DNA of 48,444 nt from Bdellovibrionia bacterium. GTDB lineage: Bacteria > Bdellovibrionota > Bdellovibrionia > Bdellovibrionales > JAGQZY01. This document shows, piece by piece, positions 36,901 through 46,706 of the stretch (positions within the stretch are counted from its first letter, which is position 1; each line of letters opens with the position of its first letter). The notes under the pieces are model-generated. The model was not told the origin of the DNA, made no database searches, and was given only the letters and a program-made list of their open reading frames with translations. The translations under genes were made by a program, and so were the position numbers. Location of the stretch: assembly GCA_030424665.1 (NCBI GenBank), contig JAUHWN010000013.1:1-48444 (forward strand), given 5' to 3'.

Positions 36901-39028
36901 CAGCCTCAAATATTTTGTTTTTGGTGACTTCTGACTTTTCTAAAAAATCCAAATAATTTAGATGAAAGTTAACTCTTTCATCCTCTTGTAACAATTTCTG
37001 ACAAGCTTCATGGATTCGATCGTGGAAAAATGCGAAATTGGTTGAATTCCTTTTCTTCAGTATTTGCTGGTCAACCGCCTTATCTATGATAGAAACTAAT
37101 GATACTCCATCTATTTCACAAAGGTCCTTTAGGTCTGAGAACTTAAAGTCCAATCCAATTAAAGCCGCTCGAGCGATGATATCTACTTCTACTTCCTCTA
37201 ACGTCTCTACACGTTTGATAACGAGATCTACAATAGATCCTCCGAGCGAGCTAAGTCCGGGGTGCTTTTTGTCGAAATTCAAATTATCTTCGCTTTTAGA
37301 GATTATCGACTCAGACAAAAGGGCTTTTAGAAACTCCGAGACAAAGAGAGGATTTCCTTTCGTACGGTCGTAAGTAATTTCGACTAAATCTGCTACTACT
37401 TTGTCGATCTCAACCCCTAAGCTCTGAGCGATCACTTCGTGAACTTCCTCAAATTCCAGAGGCTCGACCTCGATACATTTATCCTTTTGATTTTCCCGGT
37501 ACCGAGAAATAATTTGACCAAGGCGATCGGTCGAAGAGACTTCCTCAGATCTATAGCTACCTACTAGTAAAACATGGGTTTTGGATGGTGGATTAAAAAC
37601 TAAGCTTTCGATAAGGTCTATTACGAGACCATCAGCCCACTGAAGATCATCTAATAGAATGACAAGTGGAGCACTTTGATGAGAAATAGTTTCAATTACC
37701 TTCATCACGAGTGAGATAAATCGCTGTCTATCTTTTTCGTAACCTAGATATTGAACCTCTGGTATTTCTTCTTCAGAAAAAACTTCATGAAAGCTTGGAG
37801 CCAATCGAATAAGCTCTCCGGCCAACCCACCAACTTCTTTTCTTAGCTTATTAAATATTGGATCCTTCAACTGTTTCGGCAACTTATTGAGTCTACCGTA
37901 AACATCTTCGAATGCTTCGCCAAGACTGTAAGCTGGAAGAGCTTTAGAAAACTCATAACTTTTACCGTAAGCAAATCGCGCACCTGCTACAGCAATCCTT
38001 GTTTCAAGCTCTCGAATCAAACTACTTTTTCCAATACCGGCGCGACCGCCGACGAAGACCGCTTGGAAACCAGTAGTCTTGCAAGAGCTAAAACTATCTA
38101 CCAGAGATTTCAACTCTCGTTTGCGTCCAACAAAAGTCTTACCAATTCTCACAATTGACTTAGATCCGCGGTCCAATTCTAAGTCGGAATTAAGATCCCC
38201 TTGTCGAACTAGTTGCTGTACCTGCAAAAGGTCACTAAGGAGCGAGCTCGCTAACTGGTACCTTTCCTCTGGGACCTTATTAAGAAGTTTCAGTATAATT
38301 CGATCTAAAATCGCAGGACAATCCTCTCTCTGCTCCTGAATTCCTCGCGGAGTTTCTTCAATCAAGGACTGCATGCCCTTTCTTGCACTCAGGGGGAGTC
38401 TCGATGTCAGCATTTTGTAAAAAATGACTCCAATCGAATATAAGTCCGATCTTTCATCAATTGGATTCTTAATCAAACCCAACTGCTCTGGCGCTGAATA
38501 TTCTATAGTTCCGGCAAAACTTGAATCTTTACTTCCGCCTTCATCAACCTCTAAGGCAAATCCAAGATCGATAATCTTGACGCGATAGTCACCTTCACCC
38601 CCGAGAATCATGATATTTTGATCTTTTAGGTCCCTATGTAGGTATCCAGCTTGATGAATATGGTCGAGTCCCTTGACTATTTGTATTGCAATTTCAAAGA
38701 AATCGCTCATCTCAATTTTTGATTCACTACAAATATCTTCAAGGTTCTTACCTTCAACGAACTCCAATAACATATAGTTGAGGTCTTGATTTAACCCATA
38801 TTCTAAGACTTTAACGATATGCTCACTTTTGAAAGCCGATAGAGCTTTAGCCTCTCTTACAAACTCAATATTACTCATTGAGTTTCTGTCTTTTGATTTA
38901 GACACCTTTAAGCACAGCGGTTCGATAATTTCAGGTGATTTTACTCTGAATACATTTGAAAGCTCGGTTTCGTGAATTTGCTTTTCTATCGTAAGCTGAG
39001 CATATCCATTTGATTGAAAGACTTGCAT
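33977..39028 (-). CDS. Multidomain Ser/Thr kinase - AAA ATPase - TPR-like - GAF - SpoIIE/PP2C phosphatase
   Basis: A 1683-residue signalling protein. The kinase domain (about 1-275) has HRD in LHRDLKDQN (131-133), DLG in place of DFG (154-156) and GTIEYSAPEQ; its Lys is probably in CLKVSKSK. An AAA/STAND-type ATPase (about 300-560) has Walker A GGRAGIGKSS at 327-336 and Walker B VILLDDLQWAD. A long helical repeat region (about 600-1250) has TPR-like texture. A GAF-like domain (about 1265-1430) follows, then a short coiled linker and a SpoIIE-type PP2C phosphatase (about 1440-1683) with GDVTGHGPG, FFSDGYYEA and CPPDDDTT. It combines opposing kinase and phosphatase activities and could dephosphorylate STAS proteins. 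It resembles cyanobacterial and leptospiral kinases ending in output domains. No transmembrane segment is seen. Promoter at 39064-39092. Confidence 0.93.
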   Translation of the reverse strand: MQVFQSNGYAQLTIEKQIHETELSNVFRVKSPEIIEPLCLKVSKSKDRNSMSNIEFVREAKALSAFKSEHIVKVLEYGLNQDLNYMLLEFVEGKNLEDICSESKIEMSDFFEIAIQIVKGLDHIHQAGYLHRDLKDQNIMILGGEGDYRVKIIDLGFALEVDEGGSKDSSFAGTIEYSAPEQLGLIKNPIDERSDLYSIGVIFYKMLTSRLPLSARKGMQSLIEETPRGIQEQREDCPAILDRIILKLLNKVPEERYQLASSLLSDLLQVQQLVRQGDLNSDLELDRGSKSIVRIGKTFVGRKRELKSLVDSFSSCKTTGFQAVFVGGRAGIGKSSLIRELETRIAVAGARFAYGKSYEFSKALPAYSLGEAFEDVYGRLNKLPKQLKDPIFNKLRKEVGGLAGELIRLAPSFHEVFSEEEIPEVQYLGYEKDRQRFISLVMKVIETISHQSAPLVILLDDLQWADGLVIDLIESLVFNPPSKTHVLLVGSYRSEEVSSTDRLGQIISRYRENQKDKCIEVEPLEFEEVHEVIAQSLGVEIDKVVADLVEITYDRTKGNPLFVSEFLKALLSESIISKSEDNLNFDKKHPGLSSLGGSIVDLVIKRVETLEEVEVDIIARAALIGLDFKFSDLKDLCEIDGVSLVSIIDKAVDQQILKKRNSTNFAFFHDRIHEACQKLLQEDERVNFHLNYLDFLEKSEVTKNKIFEAAEHAIRAGDHKRTVHYCIQAGLSAFERHANFESLEYFGHAINSNKVEESSVENQRQMFIGRADALVSLGNYEEARQSLGEVLKLYKDDLVKSVEINSKIAECLQREGKYKEAQELLASGLSQLGWSIDFEKPKRKELLDRVFIRIHSLVKIFFRPSERKIEKLRVVADSLKKLWMVNVIIDINPLLHISYRTLRVSQWLGVSEHLAVAYQYLSFSLMNLEVPDAKKAFVYAHQSIDVGRQAGADEIVAGSLVRLAAYNSWTGNFKDSKKYSDSAREALTAIGNLWDLGNAVIFSYFSNRALGRLREALSDAYTLRQLGERTGSNGMIASGSCKIAEALLLLGDIKAYEESIEFSLEFTQKHNLKFDRFQVLKTKGLGHLLQKQFLESTLCFSDAVKIVESGASFFKAYLSYPYLGLMESYLVNGNAWAGLDEDSEKQYLDFLNQCEGREQHYSDLGYVFKIKGLLSLKDGDVPQAKVYFEQAIEEYNKQSRIIEVALLQDQLGRIEDDKVESYSLRSNAVISLERIECKWLAKQIDSELVSEGQKSVLTSSNTSNEYSEKAIKALLQVGEAITQSFELKPLSRSLLDRSIEIFQSERGLIFFFDEEKDEFEFFIGRTNKKEDINEAKNYSSTFLKNLRSSKEALIVTGTEEGALLGAFSAVANNLVSIIGTPILVENRLVGAIYLDNSVEKKAYGPSDSNLLWVLAQQIGIFFKLRDTAEMEIKTRELEKDLELTGAVQNLILPEERTFKLDSVSVEVHYEPASYSGGDWWWLEKLDDGRILFLNGDVTGHGPGPAMVTAMASGAFKTFINNAKRSNSSVDNLLEEFNKIFLELCKGQYLMTIQIIEYRPNSEVATIWFAGSPPVWILRQGSGVIELLLSGSPLGQKEFKFSKVEHKIEQGDQLLFFSDGYYEAPTIKGNQYGIRTARRFVNKMCKEEVDTTKYFERTIQEYKRVTEGCPPDDDTTIALVSFGS

Positions 39029-39063
39029 TAAAAACCATTTTGTTAATTTCTGGGCTAAAACTA

Positions 39064-39092
39064 ATTATATAGAATATCTGCAGAGTTCTTAA
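39064..39092 (-). promoter_or_regulatory. Candidate sigma-70 promoter for the large kinase/phosphatase gene
   Basis: On the minus strand, TTAAGA (39092-39087), a 17-base spacer and a perfect TATAAT (39069-39064) lie about 35 bases before the ATG at 39028. Spacing and -10 are ideal; the -35 has four of six matches. Confidence 0.5.
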
Positions 39093-39185
39093 CAAAGAAT
39101 TAATTCGTCAATGAGTATTAAACGAAAGTAGAGAAAGGACTTTTTAAGAAAGCACTCAACTGATTTCAGCTGAGTGCAGTGAACA

Positions 39186-39572
39186 TCAAAGTGCCTGAAG
39201 AAGGATTGCTACTTGGCAACCAAATCCAACTAAAAAGGCCAAAGTCCGTAGACCCGGCACGCCTGCGATATAGACAATTAAGTGAGCGAGGCGCGCATAA
39301 AAATAGATCATTGCCGCCATAGCTGTCGTTTCGTTGGTCGTCTGAGAGACGACGACAATAAGGATTGCTGCCGCGAATACGGGTAGATTTGCACTCGCGT
39401 TCGCATGAGCTTTCATCGCCCTTTCTGCCCACGCGTGTAATGGTTTTGGACTTTTAGGATATCCAATTGTATCCATAATTCCACGTACAATGAATGAATC
39501 TAAGATATTGGGAACCCAAGCAATTGCCGTCAGAAGTGACACCAGTGCCAAGTATGTTAACTCCGTAGTCAT
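39186..39572 (-). CDS. MAPEG-family membrane protein
   Basis: A 128-residue four-helix membrane protein of the MAPEG (membrane-associated eicosanoid/glutathione) family. The pattern A-W-A-E-R-A-M-K-A-H-A-N at about 48-59 and the ENLPVFAAA-like ASANLPVFAAA match the family's conserved loop; the YFYARLAHLIVYIAGVP stretch is also typical. Bacterial members are mostly uncharacterised; some bind glutathione. A CGAGG site precedes ATG 39572, inside one arm of an inverted repeat. It neighbours glyoxalase II (gloB), another glutathione enzyme, on the same strand, which makes a thiol-related role attractive but unproven. Confidence 0.82.
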   Translation of the reverse strand: MTTELTYLALVSLLTAIAWVPNILDSFIVRGIMDTIGYPKSPKPLHAWAERAMKAHANASANLPVFAAAILIVVVSQTTNETTAMAAMIYFYARLAHLIVYIAGVPGLRTLAFLVGFGCQVAILLQAL

Positions 39573-39580
39573 TTTAACCT

Positions 39581-39615
39581 CGCTAATATGTTTCGATACT
39601 TATAGAATATTAGCG
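39581..39615. promoter_or_regulatory. 9-bp perfect inverted repeat upstream of MAPEG (operator candidate)
   Basis: CGCTAATAT (39581-39589) and ATATTAGCG (39607-39615) are exact reverse complements separated by 17 bases. The right arm overlaps the 10-bp palindrome TTAGCGCTAA. The site lies 9-43 bases upstream of the MAPEG start, where its -10 region should be. A repressor dimer site is the simplest reading. Confidence 0.5.
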
Positions 39616-39746
39616 CTAAATCGATGGAATTATGCAAGAATCTATTTTAAACGGATTTTGCTTACCCCCTTAGATTGGCTTTCAAAGCGCATTTGAAAGT
39701 CTGTCCATTCTAAAGAACTAGATAGAAGTCGGTATATTGACTTCTT

Positions 39747-40523
39747 TCACCCTTTGAATGAATTCTTCATTTTTCGAATTTTTTCGAAAACTTCGACTTC
39801 TGAGCCACTAGGCAGACCAATGTTATTTTTGATTTCAGGAGAGTCACAGCGAAGAAACGGATTCGTCTTTAACTCTTCAGCAATCGTAGACGGAACCGTA
39901 GGCAAATTATCACTTCTCAACCTCTCGGCCACTTCCAATCGTTTAACTAAATCTTGGTTACCAGGCTCTATTGATAGAGCAAAAGCTCCATTTTCTAAAG
40001 TATACTCGTGAGCACAATACAGTTTGGTCTCTGGAGGTAAATCAGCAAGTTTTTGTAAACTATTGTACATCGTTTCAAAAGATCCTTCGAAAATCCGACC
40101 GCACCCTATGGTAAAAAGGGCATCACCACTAAAAACCGCAGGAATAGATTCAATATAGTAAGCACAATGTGAGGAAGTATGTCCCGGTACAGAAAGTAAT
40201 CGAATCGGAGTCTCTCCCAACTCAAATACGTCACCATCATTTAACTCAATCGCCTGACATGGAAAACGCTTGTGCTCATCCTTTGGTCCAACAACCTTAA
40301 GATCTGGAATCAATCTCGATAAAGGTGGAGTTCCATCGACGTGATCATAATGATGATGCGTCTGTAGAACATAGTTGAGTCGTAGATCTCTTTGATTCAA
40401 GACTTTCATAGTGGGTAACATCATCGAAGGATCAACGACTGCCGTGGTTCCTGTCGCCTCATCGCGAAGCAGATAATTGTAGTTATCATTTAATACAAGG
40501 TACTGAATTATCTCTAAACCCAT
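39747..40523 (-). CDS. gloB: Hydroxyacylglutathione hydrolase (glyoxalase II)
   Basis: Hydrolyses S-lactoylglutathione to lactate and glutathione in methylglyoxal detoxification; cytoplasmic. The metallo-beta-lactamase fold shows THHHYDHVDG (metal site), PGHTSSHCAYY, FSGDALFTIGCGRIFEG and CAHEYT, with the C-terminal helical cap that defines glyoxalase II. With ATG 40523 the length is 258 residues, the normal size. The open frame reaches a GTG ten codons earlier, but the MGLEIIQYL start fits the family better. It points the same way as MAPEG, and the next gene upstream is divergent. Confidence 0.9.
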   Translation of the reverse strand: MGLEIIQYLVLNDNYNYLLRDEATGTTAVVDPSMMLPTMKVLNQRDLRLNYVLQTHHHYDHVDGTPPLSRLIPDLKVVGPKDEHKRFPCQAIELNDGDVFELGETPIRLLSVPGHTSSHCAYYIESIPAVFSGDALFTIGCGRIFEGSFETMYNSLQKLADLPPETKLYCAHEYTLENGAFALSIEPGNQDLVKRLEVAERLRSDNLPTVPSTIAEELKTNPFLRCDSPEIKNNIGLPSGSEVEVFEKIRKMKNSFKG

Positions 40524-40742
40524 CTTACTTCTTCTTTCAGGATACTTTGGCACTATTTCGAAGACTCTTAACTATCGGCATTTAGTATTATTTAGAATAA
40601 GATGCCACAGTTACAAATGAAGTACAAAACCAATAATCCATTTACCAAAGAAGCTCGTCTATGGCATGGCAAAAAAAACCTAATTACTTTCGACTTCCTG
40701 TGTGAAATTATATTACAATTAGAGCCAAGAAAAGGTATCACT

Positions 40743-41606
40743 ATGACTATTGGATTTATTGGAGAACGAAATCACATATCGGAATTATTAGAAACGATGT
40801 TTGATCTACATTTTTATGACGAATCGGACTCAGACATTGGATCTCATCGACTCTATATCCGAAACCCAAAAAAAATGGAAGCTGTTAAGCAATGGGACAT
40901 TCCAACAGAATCCATCTTAATTAATATCTTTAAGGTAAGAAACTCAAAGGCCGACGGCCATTCTTTTGTTCTTGAAAACGAGCAACAAAATAATTTTCTT
41001 GTTGAATACCCTGGAATGTCTGCATCATTCCTACTTAAAAAAATTGAATCAATACTTTTAGGTTCTGAATTCGACGTTCAAACAAGTTCGCATACAATTT
41101 TAGAAGAGTCTCATGTCTCAACATTAGGTGATAAAAACAAATGGTTAGTGGAGTTTAGAGAAAAGTTAAGTAAGAACTCACCATCGAAAGACCGAGAATT
41201 TTCCAGGACTGTTACGACTCTTGTTGATGAGCTCATTCTAAATGCTTTTATTCATGGGTACGGAATGGATCCAAAGGAGCCTTCTTTAGATGAAATCGGA
41301 CCTGTGAAAATTAAATGGATTTTCGACAATATAAACTTTTCCATTCTCGTAGAAGACCAAAGAGGCAAATTTGACACGGAGAAATTTTTAAACAAACAGA
41401 GTATGAATAAGTCGGCTGAAGAGATTTCGAACAACCAAACCGGAGGTCTCGGATTTCTTATGTGTATTAAGTTTTGTGACCACATCGAAATCGTCAATAA
41501 AAAGGGCCAAAGCACATCGACAAGACTTTTCATCGATCTTAACAGGAATCTCTTTAGCAAAATGAGAAAATCAAGAAGTTCATCTCTCTTAATACTTAAT
41601 CAGTAG
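40743..41606 (+). CDS. Anti-sigma-type HATPase with uncharacterised N-terminal domain (copy A)
   Basis: The start is set at ATG 40743 (MTIGFIGE) because AAAGG is eight bases upstream and its paralogue starts the same way (MKIGIVGD); the frame is open 47 codons further up. The C-terminal half is a GHKL ATPase of the RsbW/SpoIIAB type: N-box LVDELILNAFIHGYG, G1 VEDQRGKFD and G2 TGGLGFLMCIKFCDHIEI. The N-terminal ~110 residues form a separate alpha/beta domain ending in NNFLVEYPGMSASFLLK, shared with the gene at 42744 and with no family I can name. It probably binds a STAS protein or a sigma factor and may phosphorylate the STAS protein. Confidence 0.75.
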   Translation: MTIGFIGERNHISELLETMFDLHFYDESDSDIGSHRLYIRNPKKMEAVKQWDIPTESILINIFKVRNSKADGHSFVLENEQQNNFLVEYPGMSASFLLKKIESILLGSEFDVQTSSHTILEESHVSTLGDKNKWLVEFREKLSKNSPSKDREFSRTVTTLVDELILNAFIHGYGMDPKEPSLDEIGPVKIKWIFDNINFSILVEDQRGKFDTEKFLNKQSMNKSAEEISNNQTGGLGFLMCIKFCDHIEIVNKKGQSTSTRLFIDLNRNLFSKMRKSRSSSLLILNQ

Positions 41607-41617
41607 AATTCAAATCG

Positions 41618-41651
41618 TATCAATCTATATCAATTTTAGAAAAGATTGATA
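41618..41651. repeat. 9-bp perfect inverted repeat between HATPase A and the orphan gene
   Basis: TATCAATCT (41618-41626) and AGATTGATA (41643-41651) are exact reverse complements with a 16-base spacer, just 12 bases after the HATPase stop. There is no U-tract, so it is either a weak terminator or an operator for the gene at 41773. Confidence 0.45.
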
Positions 41652-41772
41652 ACTACATATCTCCTGGTAGTTTATGTTTCAAATTGCGACATTTTTTCAC
41701 ACTGTTAAGTAAATTCCACATAATTATTAGCAAGATACCTCTTTTTTAGCTCACAAATTCCGTTAAGAAGTA

Positions 41773-42642
41773 ATGCCTTCGAACAGCACTTTGTTTAAAA
41801 TAGATGAGCTCGAATCTAGGATCATCCCAGTTTCTGATGAAACTCTCGACCGCCTTCGAATTGACGCTGTTATTTGCCTAGATCAAGTTTACGAACGAGA
41901 TTTTAAAAACCTCCTCTTTGAATTAAAAGAGATGAAGGTAGGACATACCTGGAAAAAATATCCAATCTTGGATATTGGAAACTACTATAATATTCAGACT
42001 CAAGAGAATAAAAAACGAGACACCAAATTCTTCTTTTACTATGCCATTAAAAACGGAGAACCAGACTTTCTTGGCACGGCAACGGTTGCGTCCAAAATAA
42101 ATCACGACTTCAAACATGATGGTTTTCCAGTAATCAGTCGCTGTTTTATACTTAAGAAGTATAGAGAAAACAGGTTCTACGCGCCTATACTAAAACACCG
42201 AATCAAGTTTTGTGAAGACACTTTTGGTAACGGACTCAAGGCAATTCACATGGGTACTTCAAACATAAGAGTCTTAAAGGCAACACTGAATGACAGCTTT
42301 CTTGACTTTAAATTTATTGGCTGCGAAAACCTCGATTGTGGATCTTATAAAGAGCTCGTCTACGATTTTTTAAAATTTTCTCCTGATTATTTAGATCAAC
42401 TTCTGTCTACTACGATGAAGATCGATACTCGGTTGTACGAATTTATTTCACAAATTGTAAAATTAGAGTTCTCATCAAACATGTTTTTGGACTTCAAGAC
42501 TTTGATTGACGAGGCCAGAATGGAAAGTCCTATTCTAGATGAGTTTGCAAATTTGATTGAGGCCATAGGAGTCATTCAGAGTGATGAAGTCTCTAGTGAT
42601 AAACTTTTAGCCAAAGTAAAGTTCGACAGTAGAGCGAGCTAG
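41773..42642 (+). CDS. Unrecognised protein, possibly GNAT-like, between two HATPase paralogues
   Basis: I do not recognise a family with certainty. The 289-residue protein is soluble, with no signal peptide or membrane segment. The segment from residue 60 to 170 (KFFFYYAIKNGEP, DFLGTATVAS, PVISRCFILKKYRENRFY, then NGLKAIHMGTSNIRV) has the strand-helix rhythm of a GNAT acyltransferase: a motif around 'R.fVlk.yR' followed by an 'a...m...N.r' strand. The last 100 residues are helical and unassigned. Flanked by two HATPases of the same type on the same strand, it may be part of their regulatory unit. GNAT function is a guess. Confidence 0.6.
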   Translation: MPSNSTLFKIDELESRIIPVSDETLDRLRIDAVICLDQVYERDFKNLLFELKEMKVGHTWKKYPILDIGNYYNIQTQENKKRDTKFFFYYAIKNGEPDFLGTATVASKINHDFKHDGFPVISRCFILKKYRENRFYAPILKHRIKFCEDTFGNGLKAIHMGTSNIRVLKATLNDSFLDFKFIGCENLDCGSYKELVYDFLKFSPDYLDQLLSTTMKIDTRLYEFISQIVKLEFSSNMFLDFKTLIDEARMESPILDEFANLIEAIGVIQSDEVSSDKLLAKVKFDSRAS

Positions 42643-42743
42643 TTTCTGTTGAAAGCCATTCTCGCCTTTGGATCAGTATCACTAAAGTTGTTATCAATTC
42701 CAAGTTTTTCTGAATAAAATAACTTCGAGGAGATTCACAGAAA

Positions 42744-43640
42744 ATGAAAATTGGAATAGTTGGAGACCCCACCTTAAATCTCGATACCCTCAAGTCTTCG
42801 CACAAAGTCGAAAACATAAAGCCAATTGACCTACAGAAATGCATTGATCAATTCAATCTAATTGTCTTGAGTACGAAAATTTATGATATGGTTCCGTCAT
42901 TGGATATTCCAAAGAACTGCACTCTCCTTAATCATTTTATGGTCGGTCAGGACGACATAGAAAAATTCGCTGCAGTTGATAGCAAGCCAGATCAATTAAA
43001 TTTTTTGGTAGAATTTCCCGGGATGAGAACGAGATACCTAGAAGAAGCGCTGGAGGCCGCTTTACTTCAGCAGCCTTTTAAACCAAACAGTCTCAACTCT
43101 TCAAATCAGTTTTTTGATATTACATTAATCAACAAAATTACGGCTAAGGCACGGTGGCTAAGTAATTTCCAAGAAGAAATTAAAAAAAGAATACTTACAG
43201 ACAATGTCTCGTTTTTTAAGGGTATTACTACAATTCTAGATGAATTAGTAATGAACTCATTTGTTCATGGTTACGAGACCGACCTTGAAGATCCAAAGGG
43301 AAGTCCTAGTGGAAAAGTAATCGTACGGTGGGGACTCGATCAGCACAATATTGTGATAAAGGTTTCTGATTTTGCAGGAAAATTCAATTTCTTGAAGTTT
43401 CTAAAAACTCTTAAATCAAGCCGTTCAGCCGATGAAGTCGTAGGAGACAATCCTGGAGGGCTTGGCTTATTGATGATGATAAACTTTGTCGACCACATCG
43501 AAATATCGTCTATAAAAGGAACTCAGACAATGGTTAAGTTATTTATTGATCTCGATCGAGTATTGTTATCGAGACGGCGGCGACCTCAAAAAGCGTCGAT
43601 TTTATTAAAAAGTACTCCGCTTATCGACGACTTCGACTAG
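42744..43640 (+). CDS. Anti-sigma-type HATPase with uncharacterised N-terminal domain (copy B)
   Basis: A 298-residue paralogue of the gene at 40743. The N-terminal domain starts MKIGIVGDPTLNLD and ends LNFLVEFPGMRTRYLEEALEA, like copy A. The C-terminal GHKL ATPase shows TTILDELVMNSFVHGYE (N-box), VSDFAGKFNF (G1) and PGGLGLLMMINFVDHIEI (G2). GAGGAG lies shortly before the ATG. Overall similarity to copy A is clear but moderate, so the duplication is old. A basic RRRRPQKA tail is present in B. The likely role is anti-sigma or STAS-binding kinase in partner switching; the N-terminal domain may be a sensing or pseudo-receiver-like module. Confidence 0.75.
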   Translation: MKIGIVGDPTLNLDTLKSSHKVENIKPIDLQKCIDQFNLIVLSTKIYDMVPSLDIPKNCTLLNHFMVGQDDIEKFAAVDSKPDQLNFLVEFPGMRTRYLEEALEAALLQQPFKPNSLNSSNQFFDITLINKITAKARWLSNFQEEIKKRILTDNVSFFKGITTILDELVMNSFVHGYETDLEDPKGSPSGKVIVRWGLDQHNIVIKVSDFAGKFNFLKFLKTLKSSRSADEVVGDNPGGLGLLMMINFVDHIEISSIKGTQTMVKLFIDLDRVLLSRRRRPQKASILLKSTPLIDDFD

Positions 43641-43650
43641 TATTGCTCGA

Positions 43651-43944
43651 TTAACTTGGCTTAAGAAAAATGCAAATTGCCTCGGCTTTCTCATTTATAA
43701 TTTCACACGACACAAGCTTATAGTTCAGTCTCTTAAATTCAGATATGATATAACTCATTCTATGAGTGTTAGCCAATTGGACACTTCCACCGTTGGAGGG
43801 AATTCCGACTGGATAAGTAACAGGGACTAAATTTTCCCCTTCACAACTATAGAGTGTAAAATGACCTATGTGTGCCACGCAGTGGATGTCGGCTTGAGCG
43901 AACGCCGGCAGTATTAATGCTATTAAGATCAAGAATGTTTTCAT
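43651..43944 (-). CDS. Small secreted protein, unrecognised
   Basis: The start is at ATG 43944, with a perfect GGAGG site and a Sec signal peptide (MKTFLILIALILPAFAQA, cleavage before D-I-H). The frame is open further up, but that part lies inside the enolase gene. The mature part has about 79 residues with three Cys (residues near 22, 34 and 80 of the precursor region) that could form disulfides. No known domain was recognised. It follows enolase by 13 bases on the same strand, so it may be co-transcribed, but a shared role is unlikely. Confidence 0.68.
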   Translation of the reverse strand: MKTFLILIALILPAFAQADIHCVAHIGHFTLYSCEGENLVPVTYPVGIPSNGGSVQLANTHRMSYIISEFKRLNYKLVSCEIINEKAEAICIFLKPS

Positions 43945-43957
43945 ATATCCTCCGATA

Positions 43958-46661
<2,704 letters not shown>

Positions 46662-46706
46662 GCGATTTGTTTAGCCATAAATAGCCAATTTTACAAGTAT
46701 TTGCTC

